A program made the position numbers and the translations under genes. The notes below the pieces were generated by a model. That model saw nothing but the letters and a program-made list of their open reading frames with translations. It did no database searches and was not told the origin of the DNA. Below, in pieces: positions 7,416-14,667 of a stretch of 18,859 bases of DNA. Position 1 is the stretch's first letter. Every line of letters begins with the position of its first letter. Source of the stretch: JAZFYD01 sp036443405 (GTDB taxonomy: Bacteria; Planctomycetota; PLA2); contig JAZFYD010000039.1 in NCBI GenBank assembly GCA_036443405.1, positions 1 to 18,859 of the forward strand. The letters run 5' to 3'.

Positions 7416-9497
7416 CTACTGCGCCTCGTTTTCGAACATCCGCCACCAGCCGAGCGCCTCCTCCTGGGTCCAGCGGCGCACTTCGGGCAGATTGTAGAGC
7501 GTGTCCAGCAGCTCCTGAGCGCTCTGCACCCGCAGTTCCGGTTCGCGCTCGATGCAGCGCAGGACCAAGTCGTCCAGCGCCTTCGGGATCGGCTCGTCGA
7601 TGCGGGAAGACGGGGCGGGCGGCGCCTCGTTCGTCGTGCGATGCGCGATCTCGGATGCGGTACCGGTGAAGATGTCCTGCCCGGTGAGCAGGTTGAACGC
7701 GACGCAACCGAGAGAATAGAGATCGCAGCGCGGATCGACGACGTTCGGGTGCAGGATGCGTTCGGGAGCGACATAACCCGCGGTCCCGCTCACGAGGTTC
7801 GGCGCGGTCAGCGTCACGGCGTTCGGATCCGCGATGTCCTTGACGAGGCCGAAGTCGAGGACCTTGACGACGTCCGCCGCCCCACCGCGGTGGCACAGCA
7901 TAATGTTGAGCGGTTTGATGTCGCGGTGCACGAGATTCAGTCCGTGCGCTTCGACGAGCGATCCGCAAACCTGCTTGAGGATGTACACGGTGCGCGCCGG
8001 CGAGACACGCCCCTCCAGACGGATCAGCCGCGCCAGCGTTACGCCGGGAAGGTACTCCATCGCGTAGTAGAAAACGCCCTCGGGCGTTCGGCCGTAGTCG
8101 TAGATGGCAACGGTGTTGGGATGCGTGAGCTGGCTCGTGTGTTGCACTTCCTGCTCAAAACGCAGGATCGCGCTCTCGCTGATGTCGCGCGGACGGATCA
8201 GCTTGATCGCGGTCGGCCGGCGCAGCATGGCGTGCTCGGCAAGATAGACCTCCCCCATCCCGCCGGCGCCGAGTTGCCTGCCGAGTGTGTATTGGCCCAG
8301 CCGCTCGTAGGTCCGGGCGCGCCGGCGCATGCGCTGCGCGAAGAGCGCGAGTCCGACGAGGCCCAACGCGCTCACCCCGACGAGCGCAAAGAGAACCAGG
8401 AAGACCAGCTTCACCGGCTCGAGGGCCGCGAACGCCTCCTTGCGATCGACCTCGGTCGCGATGCCGAAATCCAGATCGTCGAGCCAACGCCACGCCCCCA
8501 CGACGGTCACGCCGCGATAGTCGCGATAGCCCTTCACGTCGGTCCCCGATTCGCCCTGGGTGGCGGATTGCGCCATTTTTGTGAGACGTCGATCCTCGAC
8601 GTTGCGCGGCGCTTTGAGCCCGCGGGTGAGATCGACGTCGGGATCGACGAGCCGCAGATGCAGCACGGACTCCTCGCCAGGACCGAGCACCTTGAGTTTG
8701 CGGAGCTGTTTCTCGAACCGGCTGTCCGAGAGCATCAGGCCCTCGCGGTTAAACGCATAGGTCTCGCCGGTCTTGCCGATGCGCCCGACCGAGAGGATCC
8801 GCGAAAAGTCCTGATCCGGATCGATTGCAAAGTAGAGCGCGGCCTTGACCTCCCCTTCGATTCGCACGGGCGCCGCAACGAGAATGTACGGCTTCCGTTG
8901 CGGGTCGGGCGCGTCCTCCAATACGTCCCGCTCGCGCAGCGGTTTGGACAGGAGCGTGTCGCCATCGAGCACGCGCACCAACTCGTTGAGCCCGCGGGCG
9001 CTCATGCGCGCGCCGAGCAAGACGTCCGTTCGGGTCCCGGCTAGAACCCCTTTGGCATCCACCAGTGCAAACCCGATGATTCGTTCGTCTTTGCCAACAG
9101 GCGCCAACGCGGCCCGAAACGCGCGCAGGGCTTCGGACGAGAGCAATCGCTTCCGTGACTGTTCCCGCGCGAGACGCAACAGTTTCGTTGCGGGCTCGAC
9201 GACCAACGGCGAATCCGCCCAGTGGCTCACCTCGCGCTGCACGGTGTCCGCCCAAAGACGAAGCGCGGTCACGTTCGCTTCGAGAATCGTGTTCAGGTCA
9301 TCGTCGATGCCCTTTTCGAGGCTCGACTGCACACCCTGATTGGCCCACGCCCCGATCAGCGTCAGAGAGAACGCGAGAAGCGCCAACCCGATGACGGCGC
9401 GTCTCAAGCGCACAGGCTCCACGCCCCTCAGCGCGGACTCCAGGCGACCGGCGATCGGTCCGGTTGCCTTTTTGTCTCGCGATTCGGGCGACTCCAT
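7416..9497 (-). CDS. Membrane Ser/Thr protein kinase with N-terminal Cache sensor
   Basis: The protein has 693 residues from the ATG at 9497; the frame stays open much further upstream, but that extension runs through the divergent eboA gene and is not real. A transmembrane helix (34-50) is followed by an extracytoplasmic double-Cache-like domain (about 55-360) with the signature GKTGETYAFNREGLMLSDSR (241-260) and the terminal GIATEVDRKEAF. A second transmembrane helix (362-387) leads to a cytoplasmic Hanks-type kinase (402-670). All catalytic elements are present: the glycine loop GAGGMGEVY, Lys432 in AIK, the catalytic loop HRDIKPLN (Asp526), DFG (548-550) and the GTAGYVAPER activation segment end. 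Most PknB-like kinases have the kinase first and the sensor last; here the order is reversed, as in histidine kinases and chemoreceptors. A small extracellular ligand is the likely signal. Target unknown; no cognate phosphatase is in the window. Confidence 0.93.
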   Translation of the reverse strand: MESPESRDKKATGPIAGRLESALRGVEPVRLRRAVIGLALLAFSLTLIGAWANQGVQSSLEKGIDDDLNTILEANVTALRLWADTVQREVSHWADSPLVVEPATKLLRLAREQSRKRLLSSEALRAFRAALAPVGKDERIIGFALVDAKGVLAGTRTDVLLGARMSARGLNELVRVLDGDTLLSKPLRERDVLEDAPDPQRKPYILVAAPVRIEGEVKAALYFAIDPDQDFSRILSVGRIGKTGETYAFNREGLMLSDSRFEKQLRKLKVLGPGEESVLHLRLVDPDVDLTRGLKAPRNVEDRRLTKMAQSATQGESGTDVKGYRDYRGVTVVGAWRWLDDLDFGIATEVDRKEAFAALEPVKLVFLVLFALVGVSALGLVGLALFAQRMRRRARTYERLGQYTLGRQLGAGGMGEVYLAEHAMLRRPTAIKLIRPRDISESAILRFEQEVQHTSQLTHPNTVAIYDYGRTPEGVFYYAMEYLPGVTLARLIRLEGRVSPARTVYILKQVCGSLVEAHGLNLVHRDIKPLNIMLCHRGGAADVVKVLDFGLVKDIADPNAVTLTAPNLVSGTAGYVAPERILHPNVVDPRCDLYSLGCVAFNLLTGQDIFTGTASEIAHRTTNEAPPAPSSRIDEPIPKALDDLVLRCIEREPELRVQSAQELLDTLYNLPEVRRWTQEEALGWWRMFENEAQ

Positions 9498-9587
9498 TGG
9501 GCGGGCATCGTACCCCGTTCGCCTCCACGATTTGAGGGCCCGCGTTCCGAACCGGAACCCGGCCACGACCGTTACAATTCGCAGCCC

Positions 9588-10472
9588 ATGTCGGAGGAGA
9601 CCGAAACGCCGCGGGCCAAACAAGTGGCTCTCCTGCGCACCGTGTTGCAAAACCGGATCGCGCCGGACGCGCTCGCATGGATCGACGCAGCGCGCGCCAA
9701 AGTGGCCGTCGCGGACGAACCCCGCACGCTCTACATGGCTTTTTCCGCCGCGGGGCGCCGCACAGGGAAGGAACCGCTGAAACCGACACCCGACGAACGC
9801 GCGGCGGCCGGGGCCGGGCGGGCGGACTGGGACCTGTCTTCGTGGACGGTCGATCAGGCGGCGCGGGTCCTGCTTCTGCTCGAACTGCGGGCGGAAAGCG
9901 GGGACGCCCTGACGGCGCGGCTCGATCCCCTGTTTCAATCGGCGGACCTCGGTGAGTTGCAGGCTTTGTGCAAGTCGTTGCCTCTGCTGCCGTTTCCGGA
10001 AGCGCACCGCGCCCGGTGCGCCGACATCGTGCGGACGAACATCACGTCGGTATTCGAGGCGGTCGCGCACGAAAACCCCTATCCGACCGAGCAACTCGAT
10101 GAAGGCGCGTGGAATCAGATGGTTCTCAAGGCGCTGTTCATCGGCGTGAAGCTCTATCCGATCCAAGGCATCGACGAGCGCGCCAACCCCGAACTCGCAC
10201 GCATTCTCTGCGACTACGCGCACGAACGCTGGGCCGCGGGCCGCAAGATCAGCCCCGAGCTGTGGCGGTGCGTCGGGCCGTTCGCGGACGACGGCATGCT
10301 CGCGGACTTGGAGCGCGCGGTGTCTGACGACGACGGGCCGGGCGCGTTGGGCGCTCTGCTCGCGTTGAAGACCTGTCCGCATGATGGCGCCGCGCCGTTG
10401 CGCGAAGCCGCGCCGCTGCCGGCCGGCCTGTTGGCCGACGGCGACTGGAAGCACCTGGGAGATCTCCAATGA
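9588..10472 (+). CDS. eboA: EboA-family protein
   Basis: The protein has 294 residues from the ATG at 9588. No Shine-Dalgarno sequence precedes it, and a TACAAT sequence (9573-9578) sits where a -10 box would give a transcript starting at or just before the ATG, so translation may be leaderless. The assignment rests on the conserved C-terminal half: NPYPTEQLDEGAWNQMVLKA (163 onward), then LFIGVKLYPIQGIDERANP and LCDYAHERWAAGR, which I recognise as the EboA signature. The N-terminal half is alpha-helical and less conserved. There is no signal peptide, so the protein is cytoplasmic. In cyanobacteria the ebo cluster is linked to export of the scytonemin precursor to the periplasm; the molecular role of EboA is not known. 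The next gene overlaps by ATGA and is the expected partner. Confidence 0.85.
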   Translation: MSEETETPRAKQVALLRTVLQNRIAPDALAWIDAARAKVAVADEPRTLYMAFSAAGRRTGKEPLKPTPDERAAAGAGRADWDLSSWTVDQAARVLLLLELRAESGDALTARLDPLFQSADLGELQALCKSLPLLPFPEAHRARCADIVRTNITSVFEAVAHENPYPTEQLDEGAWNQMVLKALFIGVKLYPIQGIDERANPELARILCDYAHERWAAGRKISPELWRCVGPFADDGMLADLERAVSDDDGPGALGALLALKTCPHDGAAPLREAAPLPAGLLADGDWKHLGDLQ

Positions 10473-11386
10473 TCGGCGAACCTCCGATGCGGTTTTTCGA
10501 CCCGCACGTTCACTGCACGTCCCGCACCACCGACGACTACGAGGCGATGGTCAAACACGGCGTCGTCGGTTTGATCGAACCGGCGTTCTGGCTCGGCCAG
10601 CCGCGCACGGAGGCGGGGAGCTTCCAGGACTACTTCGCGAGCCTCGTCGGGTTCGAGCGGTTCCGGGCGCAGCAGTTCGGGATGCAGCACTACACTGCGA
10701 TCGGGCTCAACTCCAAGGAAGCGAACAACGAGGCACTGGCCGAGCAGGTCATGGAATTGCTTCCGCTGTTCGTCTGCAAGGAGCGCGTCGTCGCGGTCGG
10801 CGAGATTGGTTTCGACGATCAGACCGACGCGGAGGAGAAGTACTTCCGCGCGCAGATCGAGCTGGCCAAGGAGGTGGATCTGCCGATCATGATCCACACC
10901 CCGCACCGCGACAAGAAGCGCGGGACGATCCGTACGATGGACGTCTTGGAGGATCACGGCTTCAGCCCGGCACGCGTGGTCATCGACCACAACAACGAAG
11001 AGACCGTGAAGGATGTGCTCGATCGCGGCTATTGGGCCGCATTCACGATCTATCCCGGCACAAAGATGGGCAACGAGCGCATGGTTGAGATCGTGAGGCT
11101 ATATGGCAGCGAGCGCATCTTCATCGACTCGGCGGCCGATTGGGGCAAGAGCGATCCGCTCGCGGTGCCGAAGACCGCGCACGTGATGCTCGAACGCGGA
11201 ATCCTGCGCGGCGATGTCGAAAAGGTCACCTACGAAAACGCCATCGCGGCGTACAGCCAAAGCGGCCAGCTGTCCGAGGCCGACTGGGACAGCGCGTCCC
11301 CGGTGGATCAGCGCACGCTCTACGAAGGCTCGAGCGTCCTCCGCGGCGGCCAGGAACCGAGAGTCGACGACAACATCATCGAGTAG
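10469..11386 (+). CDS. eboB: EboB-type TatD-like metal-dependent hydrolase
   Basis: The protein has 305 residues. Its ATG overlaps the eboA stop (ATGA), indicating translational coupling. It is an amidohydrolase-superfamily TIM barrel of the TatD group. Metal ligands can be placed: FDPHVH (His13, His15), the VGEIGFDD glutamate (Glu112), IHTPH (His143), IDHNNEE (His174) and the late aspartate in FIDSAADWGKSDP (Asp220). Canonical TatD nucleases have a slightly different first strand and shorter tail, and the immediate linkage to eboA argues for the ebo-cluster hydrolase rather than the Tat-associated DNase. Substrate unknown. The UbiA-like prenyltransferase, sugar-phosphate cyclase, TIM-barrel epimerase-like and phosphodiesterase genes that complete an ebo cluster do not follow; downstream lies a repeat and then genes on the other strand. 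Confidence 0.85.
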   Translation: MIGEPPMRFFDPHVHCTSRTTDDYEAMVKHGVVGLIEPAFWLGQPRTEAGSFQDYFASLVGFERFRAQQFGMQHYTAIGLNSKEANNEALAEQVMELLPLFVCKERVVAVGEIGFDDQTDAEEKYFRAQIELAKEVDLPIMIHTPHRDKKRGTIRTMDVLEDHGFSPARVVIDHNNEETVKDVLDRGYWAAFTIYPGTKMGNERMVEIVRLYGSERIFIDSAADWGKSDPLAVPKTAHVMLERGILRGDVEKVTYENAIAAYSQSGQLSEADWDSASPVDQRTLYEGSSVLRGGQEPRVDDNIIE

Positions 11387-11415
11387 CTGGAGGCGTTTCC
11401 TCTGGTTCCCTTCTT

Positions 11416-11515
11416 GACCACAGAGGCACAGAGACACGGAGGCCAGCAGGCTGCATGAGCAACCGCGGCGCTGTGATAGGTCCGAACGCCTCCGTGTCTC
11501 CGAGCCTCTCTGGTC
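11416..11515. repeat. Large imperfect palindromic intergenic repeat
   Basis: The arms at 11416-11442 and 11489-11515 are 27 bases long and match as inverted repeats at 24 positions, with a perfect inner 12 bp (GAGACACGGAGG) and a 46-base spacer. The arm resembles an intergenic repeat (ACCACAGAGGCACAGAGACACGGAG type) that I recall from many environmental genomes, where its minus-strand translation yields spurious peptides containing PPCLxASVV; PPCLCASVV is indeed readable here. It lies between the convergent ends of eboB and the FlgO-like gene. It has no U-tract, so it is not a standard terminator. A non-autonomous mobile or REP-like element is the likeliest identity. Confidence 0.7.
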
Positions 11516-11541
11516 CTCTTGCGGCGACCGAGCAACCAAGC

Positions 11542-12087
11542 TCAGCTATCGAGCTTCAACTCCTCCTCCGCCGACGCCAGCACGTTTCGGCTTTCGAGAT
11601 CCACGATGCGAGCGACCACGAGGATGCGGTCCTTTTCGGTGTGGCTGTAGTTGCCGACGACGATCGTCGTCGCGCCGAGCTCGGTCGCGCGGATGTACAG
11701 ATCCGCCTGCCGCGTCGTCTTCGGACCGTCGTCCTCGATCACGACGACCTCCGTTGCAAGCTCCTTCGTGAGCTGGTGTTTGATGTGCTTGGATAGATTC
11801 GCGTGACGATGCGTCGCAGGCCGCCCGCCCATCGGGTTGTCGGACTGGAACTCCGTCACCAACAACCGCACCTGGCGCGTATCGGTTCGCTGCTCGAGTT
11901 GATCGATCAGATCTTCGGCCAGGTCATCCGCGGCATCGCGGTACTCCTCCGCCTGCGTCGATGCGCAACCGGCAAGAGCAAGCATCACGGCCGCGAACAG
12001 CAGTCCACGGTTCGCCATCACAGGCTTCAACGCTGTCAGCTTCAACGCCGTCAGGGGTTGAGCCAGAGTTCTTTGAGCAGTAGTCAT
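11542..12087 (-). CDS. FlgO/LpoB-like outer membrane lipoprotein
   Basis: The annotated start at 12087 overlaps the preceding stop (ATGA) and gives 181 residues, with AAGG nine bases upstream. An in-frame ATG at 12018 would instead begin directly with a lipoprotein signal (MANRGLLFAAVMLALAGC, Cys18), and the extra 23 residues of the longer form contain a duplicated LTALK, so the shorter form may be the real one. The mature protein has a pattern like FlgO/CsgG-type domains: conserved VRLLVTEFQ near the start, a LSKHIKHQLTKELA helix, then GATTIVVGNYSH, RILVVARIVDLESRNVLASAEEE. Such proteins sit on the inner face of the outer membrane and contact other envelope machines. No flagellar gene is nearby, so a flagellar role is unlikely. 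It is the last gene of the ExbB/ExbD operon. Confidence 0.75.
   Translation of the reverse strand: MTTAQRTLAQPLTALKLTALKPVMANRGLLFAAVMLALAGCASTQAEEYRDAADDLAEDLIDQLEQRTDTRQVRLLVTEFQSDNPMGGRPATHRHANLSKHIKHQLTKELATEVVVIEDDGPKTTRQADLYIRATELGATTIVVGNYSHTEKDRILVVARIVDLESRNVLASAEEELKLDS
12025..12054. repeat. 15-bp tandem duplication near the start of the FlgO-like gene
   Basis: Two adjacent 15-base units (12025-12039 and 12040-12054) are identical at 14 positions. In the frame of the longer start they encode LTALK twice. A recent slip duplication in an N-terminal extension that tolerates change is the simplest reading, and it is a reason to suspect the start at 12018. Confidence 0.6.
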
Positions 12088-12683
12088 GCCTGGCCGCCTT
12101 CGGTATCCACGAACCGCGCGATCTCACGCAGGTAGTTCTCCAAACCCGCCGGGTTGCCGTCCCACTTCTCGCGGAAGCGGTTCAGGTGCTTGCGCGCACC
12201 GCCAAAATCCTTCCGGTCCGCAGCGACCTGCGCCGCAGCCAGATCGACCCACACCGGCGCTTCCTTGCCGCGCAGGTCCCTGACGAGGTCCGCCATCTCG
12301 TCGAGCGTCTTCTCGTCCGAGGCCTTGCCGGCGCGCCCGCGCTCCAGGAACAGCGCGTACAAGAGCGCCTCCTTCGCGGCCTTGCCGTCGGAGTATTCAT
12401 CCACCAGGAAGCGAAGGATGTGCGCCGCCGGCGTGTACTCGCGCGCCTCGTAGTGGGCCTGGGCCTGTTCGTACAACACCGCGTAGATGGCCTCGCGGTC
12501 GTCCTCGTCGTCATCGACCGTGTCGAAGAAACGCTCGGCCTCGTTGCGCTCGCCGGCGGCCAGCTTCGCGGCGATCTGATCCGCCGCTTCGGCAGGCGCG
12601 ACGCTAGACGTCGATTTGCAACCGGCAAACAACAGCGCCGCAACAAGCAACGTGAAGGAAAGGTGAAACTGCTGGGTCCTCAT
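12084..12683 (-). CDS. TPR-like lipoprotein of the ExbB/ExbD operon
   Basis: The protein has 199 residues from the ATG at 12683, chosen because GAGGAG lies four bases upstream; an earlier in-frame start at 12713 would lie inside the preceding gene. The lipoprotein signal ends LLFAGC (Cys22). The mature protein is alpha-helical, with paired-helix patterns such as YEQAQAHYEAREYTPAAHIL and AAAQVAADRKDFGGARKHLN, consistent with divergent TPRs (about 70-190), and an acidic stretch DTVDDDEDDRE before them. It resembles in layout the periplasmic TPR proteins attached to Tol-Pal and TonB systems (CpoB, for example), although it is lipidated. It starts eight bases after the preceding stop and its own stop overlaps the next start, so it is part of one translation-coupled unit. 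Specific function unknown. Confidence 0.8.
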   Translation of the reverse strand: MRTQQFHLSFTLLVAALLFAGCKSTSSVAPAEAADQIAAKLAAGERNEAERFFDTVDDDEDDREAIYAVLYEQAQAHYEAREYTPAAHILRFLVDEYSDGKAAKEALLYALFLERGRAGKASDEKTLDEMADLVRDLRGKEAPVWVDLAAAQVAADRKDFGGARKHLNRFREKWDGNPAGLENYLREIARFVDTEGGQA

Positions 12684-12691
12684 GGCACTCC

Positions 12692-13732
12692 TCAAGATCG
12701 TTGCGGGAACCACCGCTCGCCGTCGGCGAACAGGATCTCCGTGACGCGAATGTCAAACGTGTCGCCCGGCAGCCGGGCATATCGCAGCGTGAACCGGCGC
12801 ACGGATTCGAGCGTGCGCGGCTTCGCGGGTTTTTCCGTGTTGCGCTCGGCGAGGGCGGCCTCGCGTCGCGACATCACCAAGGCCCACTCGCGGGCCGGGA
12901 TCAGTACACCGAAGACCTCGATGTCCCCGCGCACAAAGACGCGCCGGCGCAGCTCGCGAACCTCGCGCGGCAGGTCCTTGTACGCGAACTCGAAAAGGTC
13001 GCGGTATTGCGTGTAGCGCTGAAGTGGCGCCATCTCGCGCAGCTTCTCGATGCGCGCGGGCGGCCCCGGGTGCAACTGGAAGTAATGCGGCGAACGCGGA
13101 TTCAAACCCGCGCGCGGCACCAGCACGACGGGCTCGTGGAACGCACGGGCGATCGCGAGCTGATCGGCCGCCGAGCAGACCAGAACAGTCTTGAATCCCT
13201 TGCGGGCGCGGCTGCGCACTTCCTCTTCCGCGCGCTTCAGCAACTCCGGCGAGGAGTCGATCGTCGCCATTTCGTTCCGCACGGCGGCCGCCGATCGCTC
13301 CGCGGCGGTGAGCACGGGTTCGGTATCCGCCGCCGGTTCCTCGGCGTTGTCCTCGTTCGCTTCGGGGCCGGCCTCGGTGGCGTCGGGCTCCGCATCCTCG
13401 ACCGGCGATTCCGCAAGCGCCTCGGACGGTTCCTCGGCGTCGGGTTCGCCGGATTCACTCGGCGGGGGTACGGGAACCGGAACGGGCGCGGCGGTCTCTT
13501 CCGCAGCTGCCGGTTCCGGCTCGACGGTTTCGGCCGGCGTATCGGCCGCCGCTGCGGCGTCGGCGGTTTCGTTCGCCTCGGACACCAGCACCGCCGCGAC
13601 CATCAGGGCTGCTTCCTCCCGCGAGGTTTTCGCGACAGGCGCGCCGCCCGCGTCGGGCCGGTACAGAAACAAAAACCACGAGAGGCAACCGCTCAGCGCG
13701 ATCAGGAAGACATGCAGGAAAGCGCGTTTCAT
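12692..13732 (-). CDS. TonB/TolA-like positioned protein with Pro/Glu/Ala-rich linker
   Basis: The protein has 346 residues. Its ATG at 13732 shares a base with the exbD stop (TGATG), so it is translationally coupled. Residues 4-24 form a membrane anchor; an ALSGC sequence inside it resembles a lipobox, but the hydrophobic run continues past the Cys, favouring an uncleaved anchor. Residues 58-145 are almost only Pro, Glu, Ala, Asp, Ser and Thr (EPEP, PVPVPVPPP), like the periplasm-spanning linker of TonB. The globular C-terminal part (about 155-346) begins with a helical segment and contains a VLVCSAADQ strand, FRG-like strands around VFVRGDIEVFGVLIPAREW and the ending TEILFADGERWFPQRS. I do not recognise a TonB C-terminal fold. 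Position in the operon and layout suggest it transmits ExbB/ExbD energy; this is inference. Confidence 0.75.
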   Translation of the reverse strand: MKRAFLHVFLIALSGCLSWFLFLYRPDAGGAPVAKTSREEAALMVAAVLVSEANETADAAAAADTPAETVEPEPAAAEETAAPVPVPVPPPSESGEPDAEEPSEALAESPVEDAEPDATEAGPEANEDNAEEPAADTEPVLTAAERSAAAVRNEMATIDSSPELLKRAEEEVRSRARKGFKTVLVCSAADQLAIARAFHEPVVLVPRAGLNPRSPHYFQLHPGPPARIEKLREMAPLQRYTQYRDLFEFAYKDLPREVRELRRRVFVRGDIEVFGVLIPAREWALVMSRREAALAERNTEKPAKPRTLESVRRFTLRYARLPGDTFDIRVTEILFADGERWFPQRS

Positions 13733-14202
13733 CACTCGCCCCCCCAAGCGACGTTCTCTTCGCCGAGAGCGAGCAGGGACACGGCGGCAAAACCGCGGCG
13801 GCGCAGGTGCTGAAGCAGCGCAACCATCACGCCGTTTCGCGCATCGGCGTCGCCGCGAATCTCGACGGCGATCTCCTCGGGAACGGCGTCGCCCACCACC
13901 ACGGACAAAGCGGCGTCCAGCGCAGCCGGATCGTTCACGGGGCCCTCGCGGCCTTGCAGATAGACGCGCGAATCCGCATCGACGACGAGCACGATCTTCT
14001 TTGTCTCAGCGGCATCGGGCGAACCGGCGCCGGGCTCGACCTTGGGCAGCGCGATGCGAACCGTCTCCGAGTCCGTCGCCTTTTTGGAATCGCTGAGCGC
14101 CAGCAGGCCGAACAGGAGCAGGAACAGGAGATCCAAGAACGGCGCGACCCCCTTCATGCCGTGGCTGCGGCGCGCCGGCGGGTTCATGGCCGGGGCCTTC
14201 AT
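13732..14202 (-). CDS. ExbD/TolR-family protein
   Basis: The protein has 156 residues from the ATG at 14202, which overlaps the exbB-like stop as ATGA; an ATG at 14187 is the alternative. The layout is that of ExbD/TolR: a short basic cytoplasmic N-terminus, one membrane helix (19-36) that carries the conserved acidic residue (Asp24 in VAPFLDLLF), and a periplasmic domain ending with the typical pattern of a strand, EIRGDADARNGVMVALLQHL, then GFAAVSLLAL. Asp24 is the proton-carrying residue in this family. Together with the ExbB-like protein it should form an inner-membrane proton channel that drives a periplasmic partner. exbD or tolR cannot be decided from this sequence, so no symbol is given. 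The length is slightly above the usual 135-145 residues. Confidence 0.9.
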   Translation of the reverse strand: MKAPAMNPPARRSHGMKGVAPFLDLLFLLLFGLLALSDSKKATDSETVRIALPKVEPGAGSPDAAETKKIVLVVDADSRVYLQGREGPVNDPAALDAALSVVVGDAVPEEIAVEIRGDADARNGVMVALLQHLRRRGFAAVSLLALGEENVAWGGE

Positions 14203-14663
14203 CGCGCCCCTCCGGCGTGCGCCGCGCGGATGCGTGCCACGGCCGCTTCGGTCCACCAGTGGAACAGGATCAGAAAAGTCTGGCCGACCAGAAACACGAT
14301 CAGGCCGGCGACGGTCGTGAACAACGCGGTCGCCATGCCCGACGCGAGCACCTCCGGGGCGGCGAGGCTCAACTCCTCGCCGCGCCCGAAAAAGGCCTTG
14401 GTGATGCCCAGCACGGTTCCGAAGAGACCGAGGCTGGTGGCCAGGTGCGAGAGCCCATCGATGCGATCCAGGTTCTGTTCGGCGCCTGCCGAAACGCGTT
14501 GCGCCAATTCCTCCGCCGCGTCGCCGATCGCGACGGGGTTTCTCGAGAACATCCGGCGCGCCCAAAAGATCAGCCGCTCTAGGACGAGCGCGATCACGAG
14601 GACCCAGACGCCAAAGATGACGTACATCACGGGGCCGCCGATGAGGAACTCGTCACGGAACAT
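14199..14663 (-). CDS. MotA/TolQ/ExbB-family proton channel protein, short form
   Basis: The protein has 154 residues from the ATG at 14663, four bases after the preceding stop. Three membrane helices can be drawn: 10-34, 72-92 and 109-136. The family core is intact: SLGLFGTVLGITKAFFG (77-93) in the second helix and ATALFTTVAGLIVFLVGQ (111-128) in the third. Typical ExbB/TolQ proteins are about 210-240 residues with a large cytoplasmic loop between helices one and two; here that loop is only about 35 residues (37-71) and the C-terminal tail is short. No frameshift is visible, so this looks like a natural minimal form. It should assemble as an oligomeric ring around the ExbD-like dimer encoded next. 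Confidence 0.92.
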   Translation of the reverse strand: MFRDEFLIGGPVMYVIFGVWVLVIALVLERLIFWARRMFSRNPVAIGDAAEELAQRVSAGAEQNLDRIDGLSHLATSLGLFGTVLGITKAFFGRGEELSLAAPEVLASGMATALFTTVAGLIVFLVGQTFLILFHWWTEAAVARIRAAHAGGAR

Positions 14664-14667
14664 GGAA

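Noticed and set aside
7281..9044. 587-codon plus-strand open frame
   Set aside because: It lies antisense to the Cache-kinase, whose motifs are complete; the translation shows no domain and is rich in Arg, Asp and Leu as GC-rich shadows are.
9498..10469. N-terminal extension of the kinase frame
   Set aside because: The frame is open but antisense to eboA, with no domain; the ATG at 9497 places the first membrane helix near the N-terminus as expected.
10469..11386. Housekeeping TatD DNase
   Set aside because: The metal ligands fit TatD in general, but the overlap with eboA and the tail sequence favour the ebo-cluster hydrolase.
11542..12087. Flagellar FlgO
   Set aside because: The domain pattern is FlgO-like but no flagellar gene is in the window, and the gene belongs to the ExbB/ExbD operon.
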